This document shows, one piece after another, positions 36,587-45,234 of a stretch of DNA of 64,000 bases. The translations under genes and the position numbers were made by a program. Location: positions 124,001 to 188,000 of the forward strand of contig NZ_JAHBZY010000001.1 in assembly GCF_019635155.1 (NCBI RefSeq), written 5' to 3'. This DNA comes from Nitrosomonas sp. (GTDB taxonomy: Bacteria; Pseudomonadota; Gammaproteobacteria; Burkholderiales; Nitrosomonadaceae). How positions within the stretch are numbered: position 1 is the stretch's first letter; every line of letters begins with the position of its first letter. The notes under the pieces are model-generated. The model was given only the letters and a program-made list of their open reading frames with translations. It ran no database searches and was not told the origin of the DNA.

Positions 36587-38428
36587 CTACCGATCGATAT
36601 CCCTGTCGCGATGACCGACTTCGCGATCGTGAAAGTCGCTACGATCCCGTACGCTCTCGCGAACATCCCCATCGGGTAGATGATCGCGAATATGATCGGT
36701 ATCGCGATGGCTGAAATCTCGATCCGAGAGTCCGTCATAATGACGATCGTTTCTATCCGATAAGCGATCACTATCGCGTAATAAATCTTTGGAGTCGTGA
36801 AATTCGCTGCGATCTTGTCCGCTATCGCGGGTATCCCCCCTATCGGGCAGCTGATCGCGAAGATGATCGGTATCGCGATGACCGGGATCCCGGTCGGAAT
36901 GCCCGCTGTGATCGCGATCGCTGCCGAGTGGCAAGTCGTTTTGAATATTGATCGGTTCATGCGAATGTGAGTCGCTGGTTTTTTCCGATTTATCAGAGCG
37001 ATGACTGTCGGGGGATTGTTCGCGTTCCAATGATTCTTTGCGGTCGAATTGTTTCGCATCCCCGGATGGTTTGCCGGAATCGCTGGCGCGGGATTTATCG
37101 CCAGGCTCATGATCTTTATTGGAATGCCGATCGGTTTCTTTTTTCAATTCGTCTTTACCGGGATGGTTAAGATCACCGTCTTTACCATTACCGTGCTTTC
37201 CATCTTGATCGCCATCGCCGGATCTGGGTTCCGGCTCGTCTTTGGTAGTTCTTTTATGCTCCTGGCGATGACTATCGATCGCATCCTGGTCGATTTTTTG
37301 CTGAAGAAGCAGGGGCTGTTCCTGCTTCATTTCAATTTGCTCAGGTATGATGCGTTGATCCGATTCCATCTGGCCGGTTATCTGAATACGTTGGTCAGGC
37401 CGCAGTTCGTTTCTCGAAGCACCTGCAATCTGGGTATTGGAATCAAGCGTGATAACCCGGTTACCCAGGTTGATCGCTTTGTCGTCAAGCGCATGGATAT
37501 ATCCTTCGATGACAAGCTGCTGCACGTTTCCGATGTTCTGACGAGTGGGTTCTCTGGCGATACGTTCGGCCTGCAAACTGGCGCCATTCCAATGCCCGGT
37601 TACGGATATTTCCATGCCTTGCGAGATATTGGCAATCGGCGCTTGGGCACTGGCATGGATGCGCGTGCCATTGATTTCGAAGCCTTGACTATCGATGTGC
37701 GTGACGTAGCCATTGAGTTTGGCTTCCGATCGCGGCGGTATCGTCTCAATGCGCGACGCGACGATTGCGCCGCTGGCTAACCGGTGGCCGCTGACTTGCG
37801 TCCAATCTCCGGTTTTCAGGGTTGACAGACTGTGGCGATCTTCCAAGCGAGTAAGTTGCACTGTTTGATTTAACACGCGCATTTCACCTTTTTCATAATC
37901 GATCGCGCTAATCGGGCCAACAGCGGCATGAATGATTGCGATGTGGCGTGCAGTAAGCTCTGACCCACTGCCCGATGCGCGGACGGCAATGAGTTGTCCG
38001 GCTGCGAGATCGCGGACCGCCGCTGACTGATCGTCCACCTGGATTGTCGTGTTGCTGTCGTAGTGAACCTCAATGCCGTTGACGCAGATACTGGCGAAGC
38101 CGGTAATAATGCCGATGATCCCGGTGCCGCCGATGCCACCATCGTTTGCAACATTGCCGGTTCCTCCGATTCCACCCGCGGGATTACCGGTGCCGCCAAT
38201 GCCGCCTTCGTGCAATCCGGTACCGCCAATTCCCGATTCAGTGGTCGTTATACCGGTACCGCCGATTCCTGAGTCCGCATGTGCGATCATCGCAGGATTG
38301 AGGATCGTCGCACGAGTGTCGCAGTTGTTTTTTGCGAATACCCCGCTGGAAAAACACAGAGCGATCGCGGCAACCAGGACAATACGCGCGATAAAACGGC
38401 TCCGGGCAGTCAAATTAAGATTTTTCAT
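36587..38428 (-). CDS. Exported DUF5666 protein with GIGGTG and His/Asp repeats
   Basis: A 613-residue secreted or envelope protein. After a signal peptide ending 'GVFAKN' come five GIGGTG repeats (residues 54-103), then about 270 residues of DUF5666-type beta domains ('GPISAIDYEKGEMRVLNQTV', 'AKLNGYVTHIDSQGFEINGT', 'IEGYIHALDDKAINLGNRVI'). The last 220 residues are highly charged and low in complexity, ending in two copies of a 57-residue His/Asp/Arg-rich repeat. DUF5666 has no known function. The gene overlaps the upstream DUF6502 gene by four bases (ATGA), so the two are coupled. A metal-binding or matrix role is only a guess. Confidence 0.75.
   Translation of the reverse strand: MKNLNLTARSRFIARIVLVAAIALCFSSGVFAKNNCDTRATILNPAMIAHADSGIGGTGITTTESGIGGTGLHEGGIGGTGNPAGGIGGTGNVANDGGIGGTGIIGIITGFASICVNGIEVHYDSNTTIQVDDQSAAVRDLAAGQLIAVRASGSGSELTARHIAIIHAAVGPISAIDYEKGEMRVLNQTVQLTRLEDRHSLSTLKTGDWTQVSGHRLASGAIVASRIETIPPRSEAKLNGYVTHIDSQGFEINGTRIHASAQAPIANISQGMEISVTGHWNGASLQAERIAREPTRQNIGNVQQLVIEGYIHALDDKAINLGNRVITLDSNTQIAGASRNELRPDQRIQITGQMESDQRIIPEQIEMKQEQPLLLQQKIDQDAIDSHRQEHKRTTKDEPEPRSGDGDQDGKHGNGKDGDLNHPGKDELKKETDRHSNKDHEPGDKSRASDSGKPSGDAKQFDRKESLEREQSPDSHRSDKSEKTSDSHSHEPINIQNDLPLGSDRDHSGHSDRDPGHRDTDHLRDQLPDRGDTRDSGQDRSEFHDSKDLLRDSDRLSDRNDRHYDGLSDRDFSHRDTDHIRDHLPDGDVRESVRDRSDFHDREVGHRDRDIDR
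36599..36930 (-). repeat. 171-base imperfect tandem repeat, His/Asp-coding
   Basis: The sequence ATGATCGGTATCGCGATG occurs at 36692 and again at 36863, a period of exactly 171 bases or 57 codons. Each copy encodes 'SDRD..HRDTDH.RD.LPD' followed by 'DRS.FHD'. GATCGC is strongly over-represented. The exact period keeps the frame, indicating in-frame duplication. Confidence 0.7.
38120..38269 (-). repeat. Five GIGGTG-coding repeats
   Basis: Five copies of GIGGTG at residues 54-59, 66-71, 76-81, 86-91 and 98-103 of the DUF5666 protein, separated by 4-6 variable residues. The Gly-rich repeats likely form a flexible or beta-roll-like linker after the signal peptide. Confidence 0.8.
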
Positions 38429-39324
38429 TCAGGCAGTGAGCGATTGCCGTGCGCGTGAGGGGCATTTTCCGCTTTGTCATCGGCCGGTTCTTCGGGGGTA
38501 ACCGGTTCGGTGTAGTAATAAATGCCGAATGTCATGCGGTGCTGAGGCTCGTTTTTACCGTTATCGTTTTTTTCAAACTCCATCGCTGCCTTGTTGATAG
38601 CGAGGAGTGTTTCCATTCCTTGTTGTCCTGATATTTCAGCAAGATTTTTGACGGAATCGGCGCTGAGTCCATCGTAAGATACGCTTCGTTCAAGAAATGG
38701 TTGATTGTTTCCGAGCAAATTGCTGGTTGCAGCCGCTGCATGGTCGTGCAAGTTATGGCTGAAATAATAAACTTTTTCCTCGAATCCATTGGCCGGGATA
38801 AATGCTGCGGTATTGAGACATACCTGGTTGCTGTCATTGAAGTGGGCGACACCCAATCTGAGCCATTCATCCAGCACAACCCGTGAACGGATATCGCAGC
38901 TTACACTGGCAACCAATCCTTCAAAGGAAATTTCCCCTCCTTCTTTGCAGAAACGGGGCAATGGTTTGGGTTGGTTATTTTCATCGACGAAACGCGGATC
39001 GCTGGTCCATAAGTTAACCAGGCGCGTGCCTAACGATACGGCTTGCGGGATTGTTTCGGCATCGGAATGCACGTAAGTTCTTAACCGCTTGATATCCTTA
39101 CGGTGGATGCCGGTCAGTAAACTCAAATGACTATCAGTCGAAGATTTGCCGCCAATTCTAAATTCGCTGTCGGCAACCTCTACAAAGATACCCTTCAATA
39201 ATTCGGATAAAAATGGAAAGGTGATGCCATTTGCCAGCATCAGTTTGACAAAGGGCCGCAATATCCGGCGCAAAGCGACGATCAGCGCGGTTGAATACGA
39301 ATGATTGTTGCGAACTCCATGCAT
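38425..39324 (-). CDS. DUF6502 family protein
   Basis: A 299-residue cytoplasmic protein. 'RILRPFVKLMLANGITFPFLSELLKGIFVEVAD' is the N-terminal signature of the DUF6502 family, followed by 'LTGIHRKDIKRLR', which looks like a DNA-binding helix-turn-helix. A regulatory role is inferred but not proven. It is the first gene of a three-gene minus-strand cassette and overlaps the DUF5666 gene by four bases. The C terminus, rich in Glu, Asp and His, is probably disordered. Divergent from the cupredoxin-propeller gene. Confidence 0.72.
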   Translation of the reverse strand: MHGVRNNHSYSTALIVALRRILRPFVKLMLANGITFPFLSELLKGIFVEVADSEFRIGGKSSTDSHLSLLTGIHRKDIKRLRTYVHSDAETIPQAVSLGTRLVNLWTSDPRFVDENNQPKPLPRFCKEGGEISFEGLVASVSCDIRSRVVLDEWLRLGVAHFNDSNQVCLNTAAFIPANGFEEKVYYFSHNLHDHAAAATSNLLGNNQPFLERSVSYDGLSADSVKNLAEISGQQGMETLLAINKAAMEFEKNDNGKNEPQHRMTFGIYYYTEPVTPEEPADDKAENAPHAHGNRSLPE

Positions 39325-39380
39325 AGATTGGCTGCTGTAAATGGTATTTCAATCGAAAACAGTACGTAATATATCACATC

Positions 39381-39458
39381 GTGGGAAATAATCACACAAT
39401 TGTTGACATGGAAATAATTCCCACGTATAGTGCTTGCAAGTGCGGGAAATTTTCACAC
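39381..39458. promoter_or_regulatory. Three GTGGGAA-type elements around a promoter
   Basis: GTGGGAAATAATCACAC at 39381 and CGGGAAATTTTCACAC at 39443 are direct copies (13 of 16 positions over the shared core) 61 bases apart, nearly six helical turns. Between them GGAAATAATTCCCAC at 39410-39424 carries the same core inverted (GTGGGAA on the minus strand). The middle copy fills the -35/-10 spacer of the promoter at 39403. This looks like an operator for a dimeric repressor or activator controlling the divergent arms. Confidence 0.6.
39403..39431 (+). promoter_or_regulatory. Near-consensus sigma70 promoter for the cupredoxin run
   Basis: TTGACA at 39403-39408 and TATAGT at 39426-39431 are separated by 17 bases. 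They lie 108 bases before the start of the cupredoxin-propeller gene. Such a strong promoter fused to an inverted element in its spacer suggests repression rather than activation. Confidence 0.7.
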
Positions 39459-39538
39459 TAATAAAAATTGATGAGATCGAAGTCAATCGTTGTGCGGTGA
39501 AACGTAGATATACAGTTTTATAGCTAAGAGGAGGTTTT

Positions 39539-41368
39539 ATGTTCGAATTACCTGGAATCAAGAAGGCTCATGACATGCTTGCCTGGCTTGTTCTTTGTTT
39601 TGCACTGTCACTGTTGTTGGTAAATACCGGTTTTGCCGGTGATAACGAAGTTAATTTTGAGTTAACCGATCACCCGGGCCGTTGGTTCGATACGGGCGTG
39701 GCGGTTGCCGGTAATCGCTCCATTGCCATTGCGGCGCCGGGGGTGCGCGTCAATTTTTCCGGTAATTCCAATACCGTGCATACCCGAACCAGTTTGATCT
39801 ACCCAACCGGAGCGGCCGGCATGCCATTTAATACCAATCCGAAAAAAGGGGGCGACAGTTTGACGCTCACAACGCCGGGATTGTATGTTTTTACTTGCAG
39901 TATTCATCCTTATATGTTCGGTGCGGTCATTGTCGACGATCCGGCCACAACCGGTTTGGATCTCGGAGCGAATCTCAGCTTGATCAATGGCATCAATATT
40001 CCTAGCAGTAGCGATCTGGCCACGCGGTTACTGCGGACATTTTTTATCGCAACCAATCCGGCGAACTGGCAGAACTACGCAAGTCATGCGCCCTGGCACA
40101 TTACTTATCCGAATGTCGACGTGCGTGTCGACATTGGTGTTGTGAACTTACCCGCCGTGCTCAATGCCCGTTACGGCAACGATATTGCGCTCAATCCCCT
40201 GGTTAAGCCGGCGACACCGGCGGTGGGTGAAATTTGGGTCGCCACGCAATTTGAAGAAACTTCGGGAAAATCCAAGCCGGGGACGGTGACTGCTGTAGAT
40301 GGCGTATCCTGGCAAATCAAGCGTAAAGTGGCTCTTCCGTCCATCAAAATGAACAATCCGCATAATATGTGGACCGACAAAAATCAAAATGTGATTTATG
40401 TCACGCAATGGTTTGATAAAAAATTGGCGGTCTATGATCGTGCAACCGGCAGGCTGGTTCGCAATGTTTCAGTCGGTGAAGCGCCGGCGCATGTGATGAC
40501 ATTGACTGACTCAGACTTGATTCATGTAACCAACAATGGTGATGTGCGAACCGATTCGGTGATGGAGCTATCGCCGCTTGCCACGCAAGTGTTACGCCGG
40601 GTCGATATCGGCAGGGGCAATCCGCATGCGCATTGGATGAGCCATGACGGTAAGATCATGGTAACGCCTAATGTATTGGACGGAGATAGCACCCAATACA
40701 ATTTCCACAGCGATCGTATCGAAGCCATCCTGCCGGTTGGCGGTCCTTTCAGTCATCCGTTGGCGACCGGGATGATGCCCGATGCCAGCAAATACTATGT
40801 AGCCAATCTGCTTGATAGCACTATTACGGTCGTGAATATGGATACGCATCGGGTGGTAAAACATATCAATCTGATCGCCAACTACAATCCTATTACCGGA
40901 GCCATTTCCGGTCCAGTTGGCGCATTACCGATCCAAACACCGGTATCGCCGGATGGGAAAAGCATGGTAACCGCCAATACATTGACCGGCACAATTACGA
41001 TTGTAAACACTCTAACCGATGAGGTTGTAGCGATGCTACCTTGCGATCCGGGTTGTCACGGGGCGCAATACGGCGCTAAACAAGGTGGCGGTTATTATGT
41101 CTACGTAACCAGCAAATTTTCGAACAGAATGCTGGTTGTCGATATCGATCCGAATAACGATGGAAACCCAGCTGATGCAACCATTGTCGGTGCAGTGGGA
41201 TTGTTTGCTGCAACTAACACCGCCATTGATGACACCATTTCGGCGTATCCGGGCATGGGTGGACAAGGGGTTCTGCCGATTCCGCTGGTTTATAACGGCT
41301 GGGTGCAGAATTTGCCTGCCGAATGGAGCAACCAATTAACACCAGCGCAACGAAATCCGATTCAGTAA
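39539..41368 (+). CDS. Exported cupredoxin plus YVTN-type beta-propeller protein
   Basis: A 609-residue protein with a strong GAGGAGG ribosome site. A hydrophobic signal segment (13-33) ends near 'GFAGDN'. Residues 36-135 form a cupredoxin-like domain: His81, Cys120, His123 and Met126 ('FTCSIHPYMFG') are the four type 1 copper ligands. The rest is a beta-propeller with blades such as 'MWTDKNQNVIYVTQWFDKKL', 'YYVANLLDSTITVVNMDTHR' and 'MVTANTLTGTITIVNTLTDE'. It is probably periplasmic or extracellular and may pass electrons or bind copper. Related domains occur in nitrous oxide reductase, but no CuA or CuZ ligands are seen. First gene of the plus-strand arm. Confidence 0.75.
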   Translation: MFELPGIKKAHDMLAWLVLCFALSLLLVNTGFAGDNEVNFELTDHPGRWFDTGVAVAGNRSIAIAAPGVRVNFSGNSNTVHTRTSLIYPTGAAGMPFNTNPKKGGDSLTLTTPGLYVFTCSIHPYMFGAVIVDDPATTGLDLGANLSLINGINIPSSSDLATRLLRTFFIATNPANWQNYASHAPWHITYPNVDVRVDIGVVNLPAVLNARYGNDIALNPLVKPATPAVGEIWVATQFEETSGKSKPGTVTAVDGVSWQIKRKVALPSIKMNNPHNMWTDKNQNVIYVTQWFDKKLAVYDRATGRLVRNVSVGEAPAHVMTLTDSDLIHVTNNGDVRTDSVMELSPLATQVLRRVDIGRGNPHAHWMSHDGKIMVTPNVLDGDSTQYNFHSDRIEAILPVGGPFSHPLATGMMPDASKYYVANLLDSTITVVNMDTHRVVKHINLIANYNPITGAISGPVGALPIQTPVSPDGKSMVTANTLTGTITIVNTLTDEVVAMLPCDPGCHGAQYGAKQGGGYYVYVTSKFSNRMLVVDIDPNNDGNPADATIVGAVGLFAATNTAIDDTISAYPGMGGQGVLPIPLVYNGWVQNLPAEWSNQLTPAQRNPIQ

Positions 41369-41402
41369 GCGCTTGCAAACTGAATCGGATAGTTTCAAAT
41401 AA

Positions 41403-41421
41403 AGTGTAATGTAAATACACT
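41403..41421 (+). other. Small hairpin between propeller and acidic-protein genes
   Basis: AGTGTA (41403-41408) and TACACT (41416-41421) pair around a seven-base loop, followed by GATTGTTTTT. It could be a weak terminator or attenuator lowering read-through, or an operator. It lies 37 bases before the next ATG. Confidence 0.35.
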
Positions 41422-41458
41422 GATTGTTTTTACTACCATATTATCAAAGGAGATAACA

Positions 41459-42109
41459 ATGAGCTCAGGAAGTGATGATTTCAATGATGACAGTTCATCC
41501 GGAAGCGGCCACAAAACATTTAAATTCGACATCGTGGACGGTAAAGTCACGGCGGTGTACGAACTGAAGGATGGTGTTTTGAAGCCCAAATCGATCGATG
41601 ACGATGGCACCGAAACGTATGTCGTAGAAGCCAATGGCGATGTCGTTCGGACCGAGGTAAAACCTTTTGGCACCGAGATTACGCGTTATGCGGATGCGGA
41701 TGGCGATCAGCTATATGTGCGTGTTTCCGAACAGTGGCAGGTATCATCGGATGCCAGCGGCGTCGTACCAAAATTTTCGGGTGAGCTGCGGTATTCGCCC
41801 ACGGATGGCGATGATTTTATCGCGGTACGCGCGGGCGAGGATTGCTCGGGCGGCAATGGTGCTGACGATTTTGTAATTCGCGAAGCATCGCATTTGCGTA
41901 TCGATGATTTTAAATCGCTGGATGGCGATGATTTGGTGTTCGATACCGGTCTTGGCTTAACTTCGCGCGAACATTTGGCCAGTTTCGTTACCGACATACA
42001 CCATGACGGTCAAAACTTCATCGTCGACTTTGGTCCGGATGTTTCAATCACACTCGTCGGCGTCATGCCGGACCAAATCAGTTGGGACGACGTGAGCGTA
42101 TTGAGCTAA
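41459..42109 (+). CDS. Acidic RTX-like protein, possible type I export substrate
   Basis: A 216-residue, strongly acidic protein with no signal peptide and an AAAGGAG ribosome site. The N terminus is a Ser-Gly-Asp-rich tail ('SSGSDDFNDDSSSGSG'). Beta-rich sequence follows. The C-terminal part 'GGNGADDFVIREASHLRIDD' then 'SLDGDDLVFDTG' resembles the last repeat and C-terminal region of haemolysin-type calcium-binding proteins, which carry uncleaved type I secretion signals at the C terminus. An ABC exporter is encoded 1.4 kb downstream. Substrate status is inferred; classical GGxGxDxUx repeat arrays are not present. Confidence 0.6.
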   Translation: MSSGSDDFNDDSSSGSGHKTFKFDIVDGKVTAVYELKDGVLKPKSIDDDGTETYVVEANGDVVRTEVKPFGTEITRYADADGDQLYVRVSEQWQVSSDASGVVPKFSGELRYSPTDGDDFIAVRAGEDCSGGNGADDFVIREASHLRIDDFKSLDGDDLVFDTGLGLTSREHLASFVTDIHHDGQNFIVDFGPDVSITLVGVMPDQISWDDVSVLS

Positions 42110-42123
42110 CCAATCAGCCAATC

Positions 42124-42145
42124 GGGAAAGGCACAAGCCTTTCCC
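42124..42145 (+). other. Stable 9-bp hairpin after the acidic-protein gene
   Basis: GGGAAAGGC and GCCTTTCCC form a perfect nine-base stem with an ACAA loop, 14 bases after the stop codon. No T-run follows, so it may stabilise the upstream mRNA 3' end rather than terminate. The rest of the 290-base gap to the next gene holds one further hairpin and no supported gene. Confidence 0.6.
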
Positions 42146-42234
42146 AATCAGAAATCGTTTCTAACCGGATAGCAGCAGCGCGGTCATTCATTAAGGAATG
42201 CTGCCGCAAGGGGGTTGTTACGTCTTTTTTTGAG

Positions 42235-42276
42235 TCATTCACGGGAAATGGAAGGTTTCCATATGAGTGTGAATGA
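42235..42276. other. Inverted repeat in the leader of the P-loop gene
   Basis: TCATTCAC (42235-42242) and GTGAATGA (42269-42276) are a perfect inverted pair. Inside, GGAAA and TTTCC can pair too. The left part reads CACGGGAAATGG, which shares CGGGAAAT with the operator-like elements at 39.4 kb. It may be a regulatory site or RNA structure 124 bases before the gene. Confidence 0.4.
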
Positions 42277-42399
42277 ATAAAGTGAGCGGACGAGCAAAGC
42301 TGTTATGGGAATGCAAAGAATTGATATTTACAGGCAACTCTTCCGGATTGATTCAATGAATTCCAATGAAGTGGGATTCTGTTTATAAAGGAAAACCAA

Positions 42400-43473
42400 A
42401 TGAACCTATCATTTATTACCCAAGAGCGCCTATTGAAAGCCAAAATGGCGTACACCCCACGAAATCAAAAATTGGAATCAGTGGTAACACTGATGAACGG
42501 AGCGAATGTTGTTCCTCGTGCCGGTGATCTGGTGTTGGCCAGAGTCGCCAGGATCGGTCATCATTCCGGTTTGGAATTGGCACACGGGCGGCGGGCGGCG
42601 TTGTTTGTAGGCGATGAGATTATCGTATGCTACGGCAATCGGTACGCTCCGGATCAGTATGAAGCGCATGTGCCGGATGACTTGGGGCCCTGCGATCTGG
42701 TGGCTTCCGGAGGCATCGCGGCGCGTATGAATTACCGCCATGCAAGCGTCAAAGCGCCGACGGAAATTGAGCCGATTGGTTTGTTAGCGGATAGCGATCA
42801 TCGCCGGATCAACATAAAAAATACGGCGCTACCGAAACTCGTCAATTTGTTTCCCCGTCCGTATACCGTCGGGGTTTTTGGCACCTCAATGAACGCCGGT
42901 AAAACGACTACGGCCGCATGCATGATCCGCGGCCTGGTGAATGCGGGTTTCCGGGTGGGCGCAGCCAAAATCACGGGTACCGGTTCTGGCCGGGATACGT
43001 GGCTCATGACCGACGCCGGTTCGCAGTTAACACTTGATTTCACGCATGCCGGTTATCCATCGACCTACCTGCTATCGGCCGAACAAATCGATCAGATTAT
43101 TGAGATTCTGATTACGAATTTAAGCGCCGCCAATATTGACGCAATTGTCGTGGAAGTCGCGGATGGTTTGTTGCAACGCGAGACAGCCGCATTGCTGAAT
43201 TCCAAGGTTTTTGCAAAAAACATTGACAGTCTTATTTTTGCGGCGGGCGATGCCATGGGAGCGGTGGCGGGAGCAGAGCTGTTAGAACAAAAAAAATTAC
43301 CACTCACAGCGATCAGTGGCCGGCTGACCGCATCGCCATTGGCGATCTTTGAAACAGAAAAGGCGCTTGGATTGCCGGTACTCGATAAGGCAGCGCTCTC
43401 AGCGGGCACGATTGCCGATATTTTACAAGTTCAACAGAAGCAGCCGCTCGGTCATAGCGTGCTGGCCGGCTAA
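42400..43473 (+). CDS. P-loop NTPase, DUF1611-like
   Basis: A 357-residue soluble protein. The N-terminal domain ('GDLVLARVARIGHH', 'LFVGDEIIVCYGNRYAPDQY') is a small beta domain. The C-terminal half has the P-loop 'GVFGTSMNAGKTTTAACMIR' near 160-172 and 'AIVVEVADGLLQRETA' as a Walker B-like stretch, an arrangement like DUF1611, MobB and dethiobiotin synthetase-type ATPases. No function is known. An 'aaaggaaaacc' ribosome site precedes the ATG. The ABC exporter gene begins 45 bases after it, so it may power or prepare a substrate for export. Confidence 0.65.
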   Translation: MNLSFITQERLLKAKMAYTPRNQKLESVVTLMNGANVVPRAGDLVLARVARIGHHSGLELAHGRRAALFVGDEIIVCYGNRYAPDQYEAHVPDDLGPCDLVASGGIAARMNYRHASVKAPTEIEPIGLLADSDHRRINIKNTALPKLVNLFPRPYTVGVFGTSMNAGKTTTAACMIRGLVNAGFRVGAAKITGTGSGRDTWLMTDAGSQLTLDFTHAGYPSTYLLSAEQIDQIIEILITNLSAANIDAIVVEVADGLLQRETAALLNSKVFAKNIDSLIFAAGDAMGAVAGAELLEQKKLPLTAISGRLTASPLAIFETEKALGLPVLDKAALSAGTIADILQVQQKQPLGHSVLAG

Positions 43474-43518
43474 CGGCGTCCAGAGCCAGCCGCTCAATCC
43501 GATTCAGGTTTATTCTTT

Positions 43519-45234
43519 ATGAAAACGATAAAAATTCCTTCGATTCTTCACGGATATCGTCGAAAGTTGTTTATCCGTCTGGTTGCCAATGGTTTGACGC
43601 AAGCCGCACTGGCAGTTGTAACTGCCTGGCTGGTCAAAGAATTGTTTGACGGTTTCTTGACTTCCGGGCAACCGGTTTTCAATCTGCACGTGTTATTGCT
43701 GGCTACCGGTCTAATCGTCGCAGCAGCCGGCATTAGCTGGTTGCGCATGCTTGAGCGTGTGGATGCGGAATCGATGGGGCAGCATTATGCAGCCGAAGTG
43801 CGGGTTTCATTGTACGACTGTCTCAGCGCGTTAACACCGCGAATCTTGCAGAAACGAAGCCGTGGCAGCGTTTCCCTGCGATTCGTCGGCGATATGACTT
43901 CGTTGCGGCGCTGGATTAGTTTGGGGCTCGCGCGACTGTCAGTGGCGGGAGTGTCGACAGTATCCGCGTTAATACTGCTCGGAATTATTCACTGGCAATT
44001 GGCTTTAACCGTGACCGCGTCGCTGGCGGCCGGTGCCTGGCTCACGTATCTTTTCGGGAAACGGATGCGCGCTGCAGCCATTGAATCGCGTCGGCGGTTA
44101 TGCAATCTGGCAGCCAATGTCAACGAGAAGGTTGCAAGTATCGCGGTGGTTCAGGTGTTTGGTCAAGTCGACCGAGAACGGCAACGTCTCGTCCGCCAGG
44201 GACAATGCTTGCAGGAATCGATGATCGCGCGTGCGCGCGTCGCGGGTCAGATTTTGGGGGTTACCGAATTTTCGGTGGCGATGACATCGGCAATGACGCT
44301 ATTGGCGGGGATGTTTGCTATCTCTGCCGGTACCGCCAGTGTCGGCGCGGTAATGGCCGCCATCAGCATCGTTGGTATATTGTTGCCGCCATTGCGGGAT
44401 TTGGGGCGTGTTCAAGAGTATTGGCATAGCGCTTCGATTGCGCGCGAGAGGATTCAGGAATTTTTGAATAGCCCTTCGCTTACTTCGCAGGCGGATAATG
44501 CGCCTGATTTGATCAAGGGGTCCGGACGGCTGGAGTTTGATGCGGTTAGCGTGACGGGAGGGGCTAACAAATTTAGCGCGGTGGCCGAGCCCGGCAAGGT
44601 CGTTGCGATTGTCGGACCCAATGGCGCGGGTAAATCGACCTTGTTGTCGCTGGCGGCCCGATTGATGGATCCGCAGGAAGGCCGCGTTATGCTTGACGGT
44701 CAGAATCTTGCGGAACATAACCTGGATTCGATTCGCCGGGCTATCGCCATGGTCAGTCCTGATTTACCGCTATTACGCGGCACTATCGATCGCAATCTGC
44801 GTTACCGCTGGCGCCGGGCGCCGGATAAAGAGGTTGCGCGAGTACGGCGGTTATGCGGTATTGATGAGTTATTGGCGCAGTTACCAAAAGGCGATAAAAC
44901 CAGGGTTACCGAAGGAGGCTTGAGTTTATCGTTAGGACAGCGGCAGAAAATTGCGTTGGCGCGCGCGCTGTTGGGAACCCCGGCGCTGTTGCTGCTCGAT
45001 GAAGCCGATGCTAATTTGGATCAACGAGCAAGCAAAGTTCTGGATGAAATTCTTGCGGAATTTCAAGGGACGGTGTTGATGGTCACGCACCAGCCGCGGC
45101 ATCTCATGGCTGCTGATGTGATTTGGTATGTGGTTGCAGGTCAATTGCTCGAAGCCGGGCCGCCTGCGGAAGTTCTTTCCGGAAATGGTCCAACCGCACG
45201 ATTTTTCGGCATTCATCACGCGATCGCCGTTTGA
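43519..45234 (+). CDS. ABC exporter, fused permease and ATPase
   Basis: A 571-residue half-transporter. Helices fill the first 300 residues. The ATPase carries 'VGPNGAGKSTLLSLAARLMD' near 368, signature 'LSLGQRQKIALARAL' (Leu in place of the usual Gly) near 475, and Walker B 'ALLLLDEADANLD' near 490. It lacks the N-terminal peptidase domain of bacteriocin exporters, and no membrane fusion protein or TolC gene is adjacent, so a complete type I channel is not visible. Position between the P-loop gene and the hydrolase gene implies one operon. Confidence 0.85.
   Translation: MKTIKIPSILHGYRRKLFIRLVANGLTQAALAVVTAWLVKELFDGFLTSGQPVFNLHVLLLATGLIVAAAGISWLRMLERVDAESMGQHYAAEVRVSLYDCLSALTPRILQKRSRGSVSLRFVGDMTSLRRWISLGLARLSVAGVSTVSALILLGIIHWQLALTVTASLAAGAWLTYLFGKRMRAAAIESRRRLCNLAANVNEKVASIAVVQVFGQVDRERQRLVRQGQCLQESMIARARVAGQILGVTEFSVAMTSAMTLLAGMFAISAGTASVGAVMAAISIVGILLPPLRDLGRVQEYWHSASIARERIQEFLNSPSLTSQADNAPDLIKGSGRLEFDAVSVTGGANKFSAVAEPGKVVAIVGPNGAGKSTLLSLAARLMDPQEGRVMLDGQNLAEHNLDSIRRAIAMVSPDLPLLRGTIDRNLRYRWRRAPDKEVARVRRLCGIDELLAQLPKGDKTRVTEGGLSLSLGQRQKIALARALLGTPALLLLDEADANLDQRASKVLDEILAEFQGTVLMVTHQPRHLMAADVIWYVVAGQLLEAGPPAEVLSGNGPTARFFGIHHAIAV

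Noticed and set aside
37049-37780. 243-codon hydrophobic plus-strand frame inside the DUF5666 gene
   Set aside because: It lies antisense to a gene with repeats, signal peptide and coupled neighbours; no ribosome site or family was seen.
39539-41368. Nitrous oxide reductase
   Set aside because: The cupredoxin site has only type 1 copper ligands and the propeller lacks the His set for CuZ; the domain order is also reversed.
42082-42276. 64-codon plus-strand frame after the acidic-protein gene
   Set aside because: It begins inside the preceding gene and runs through two hairpins; no ribosome site.
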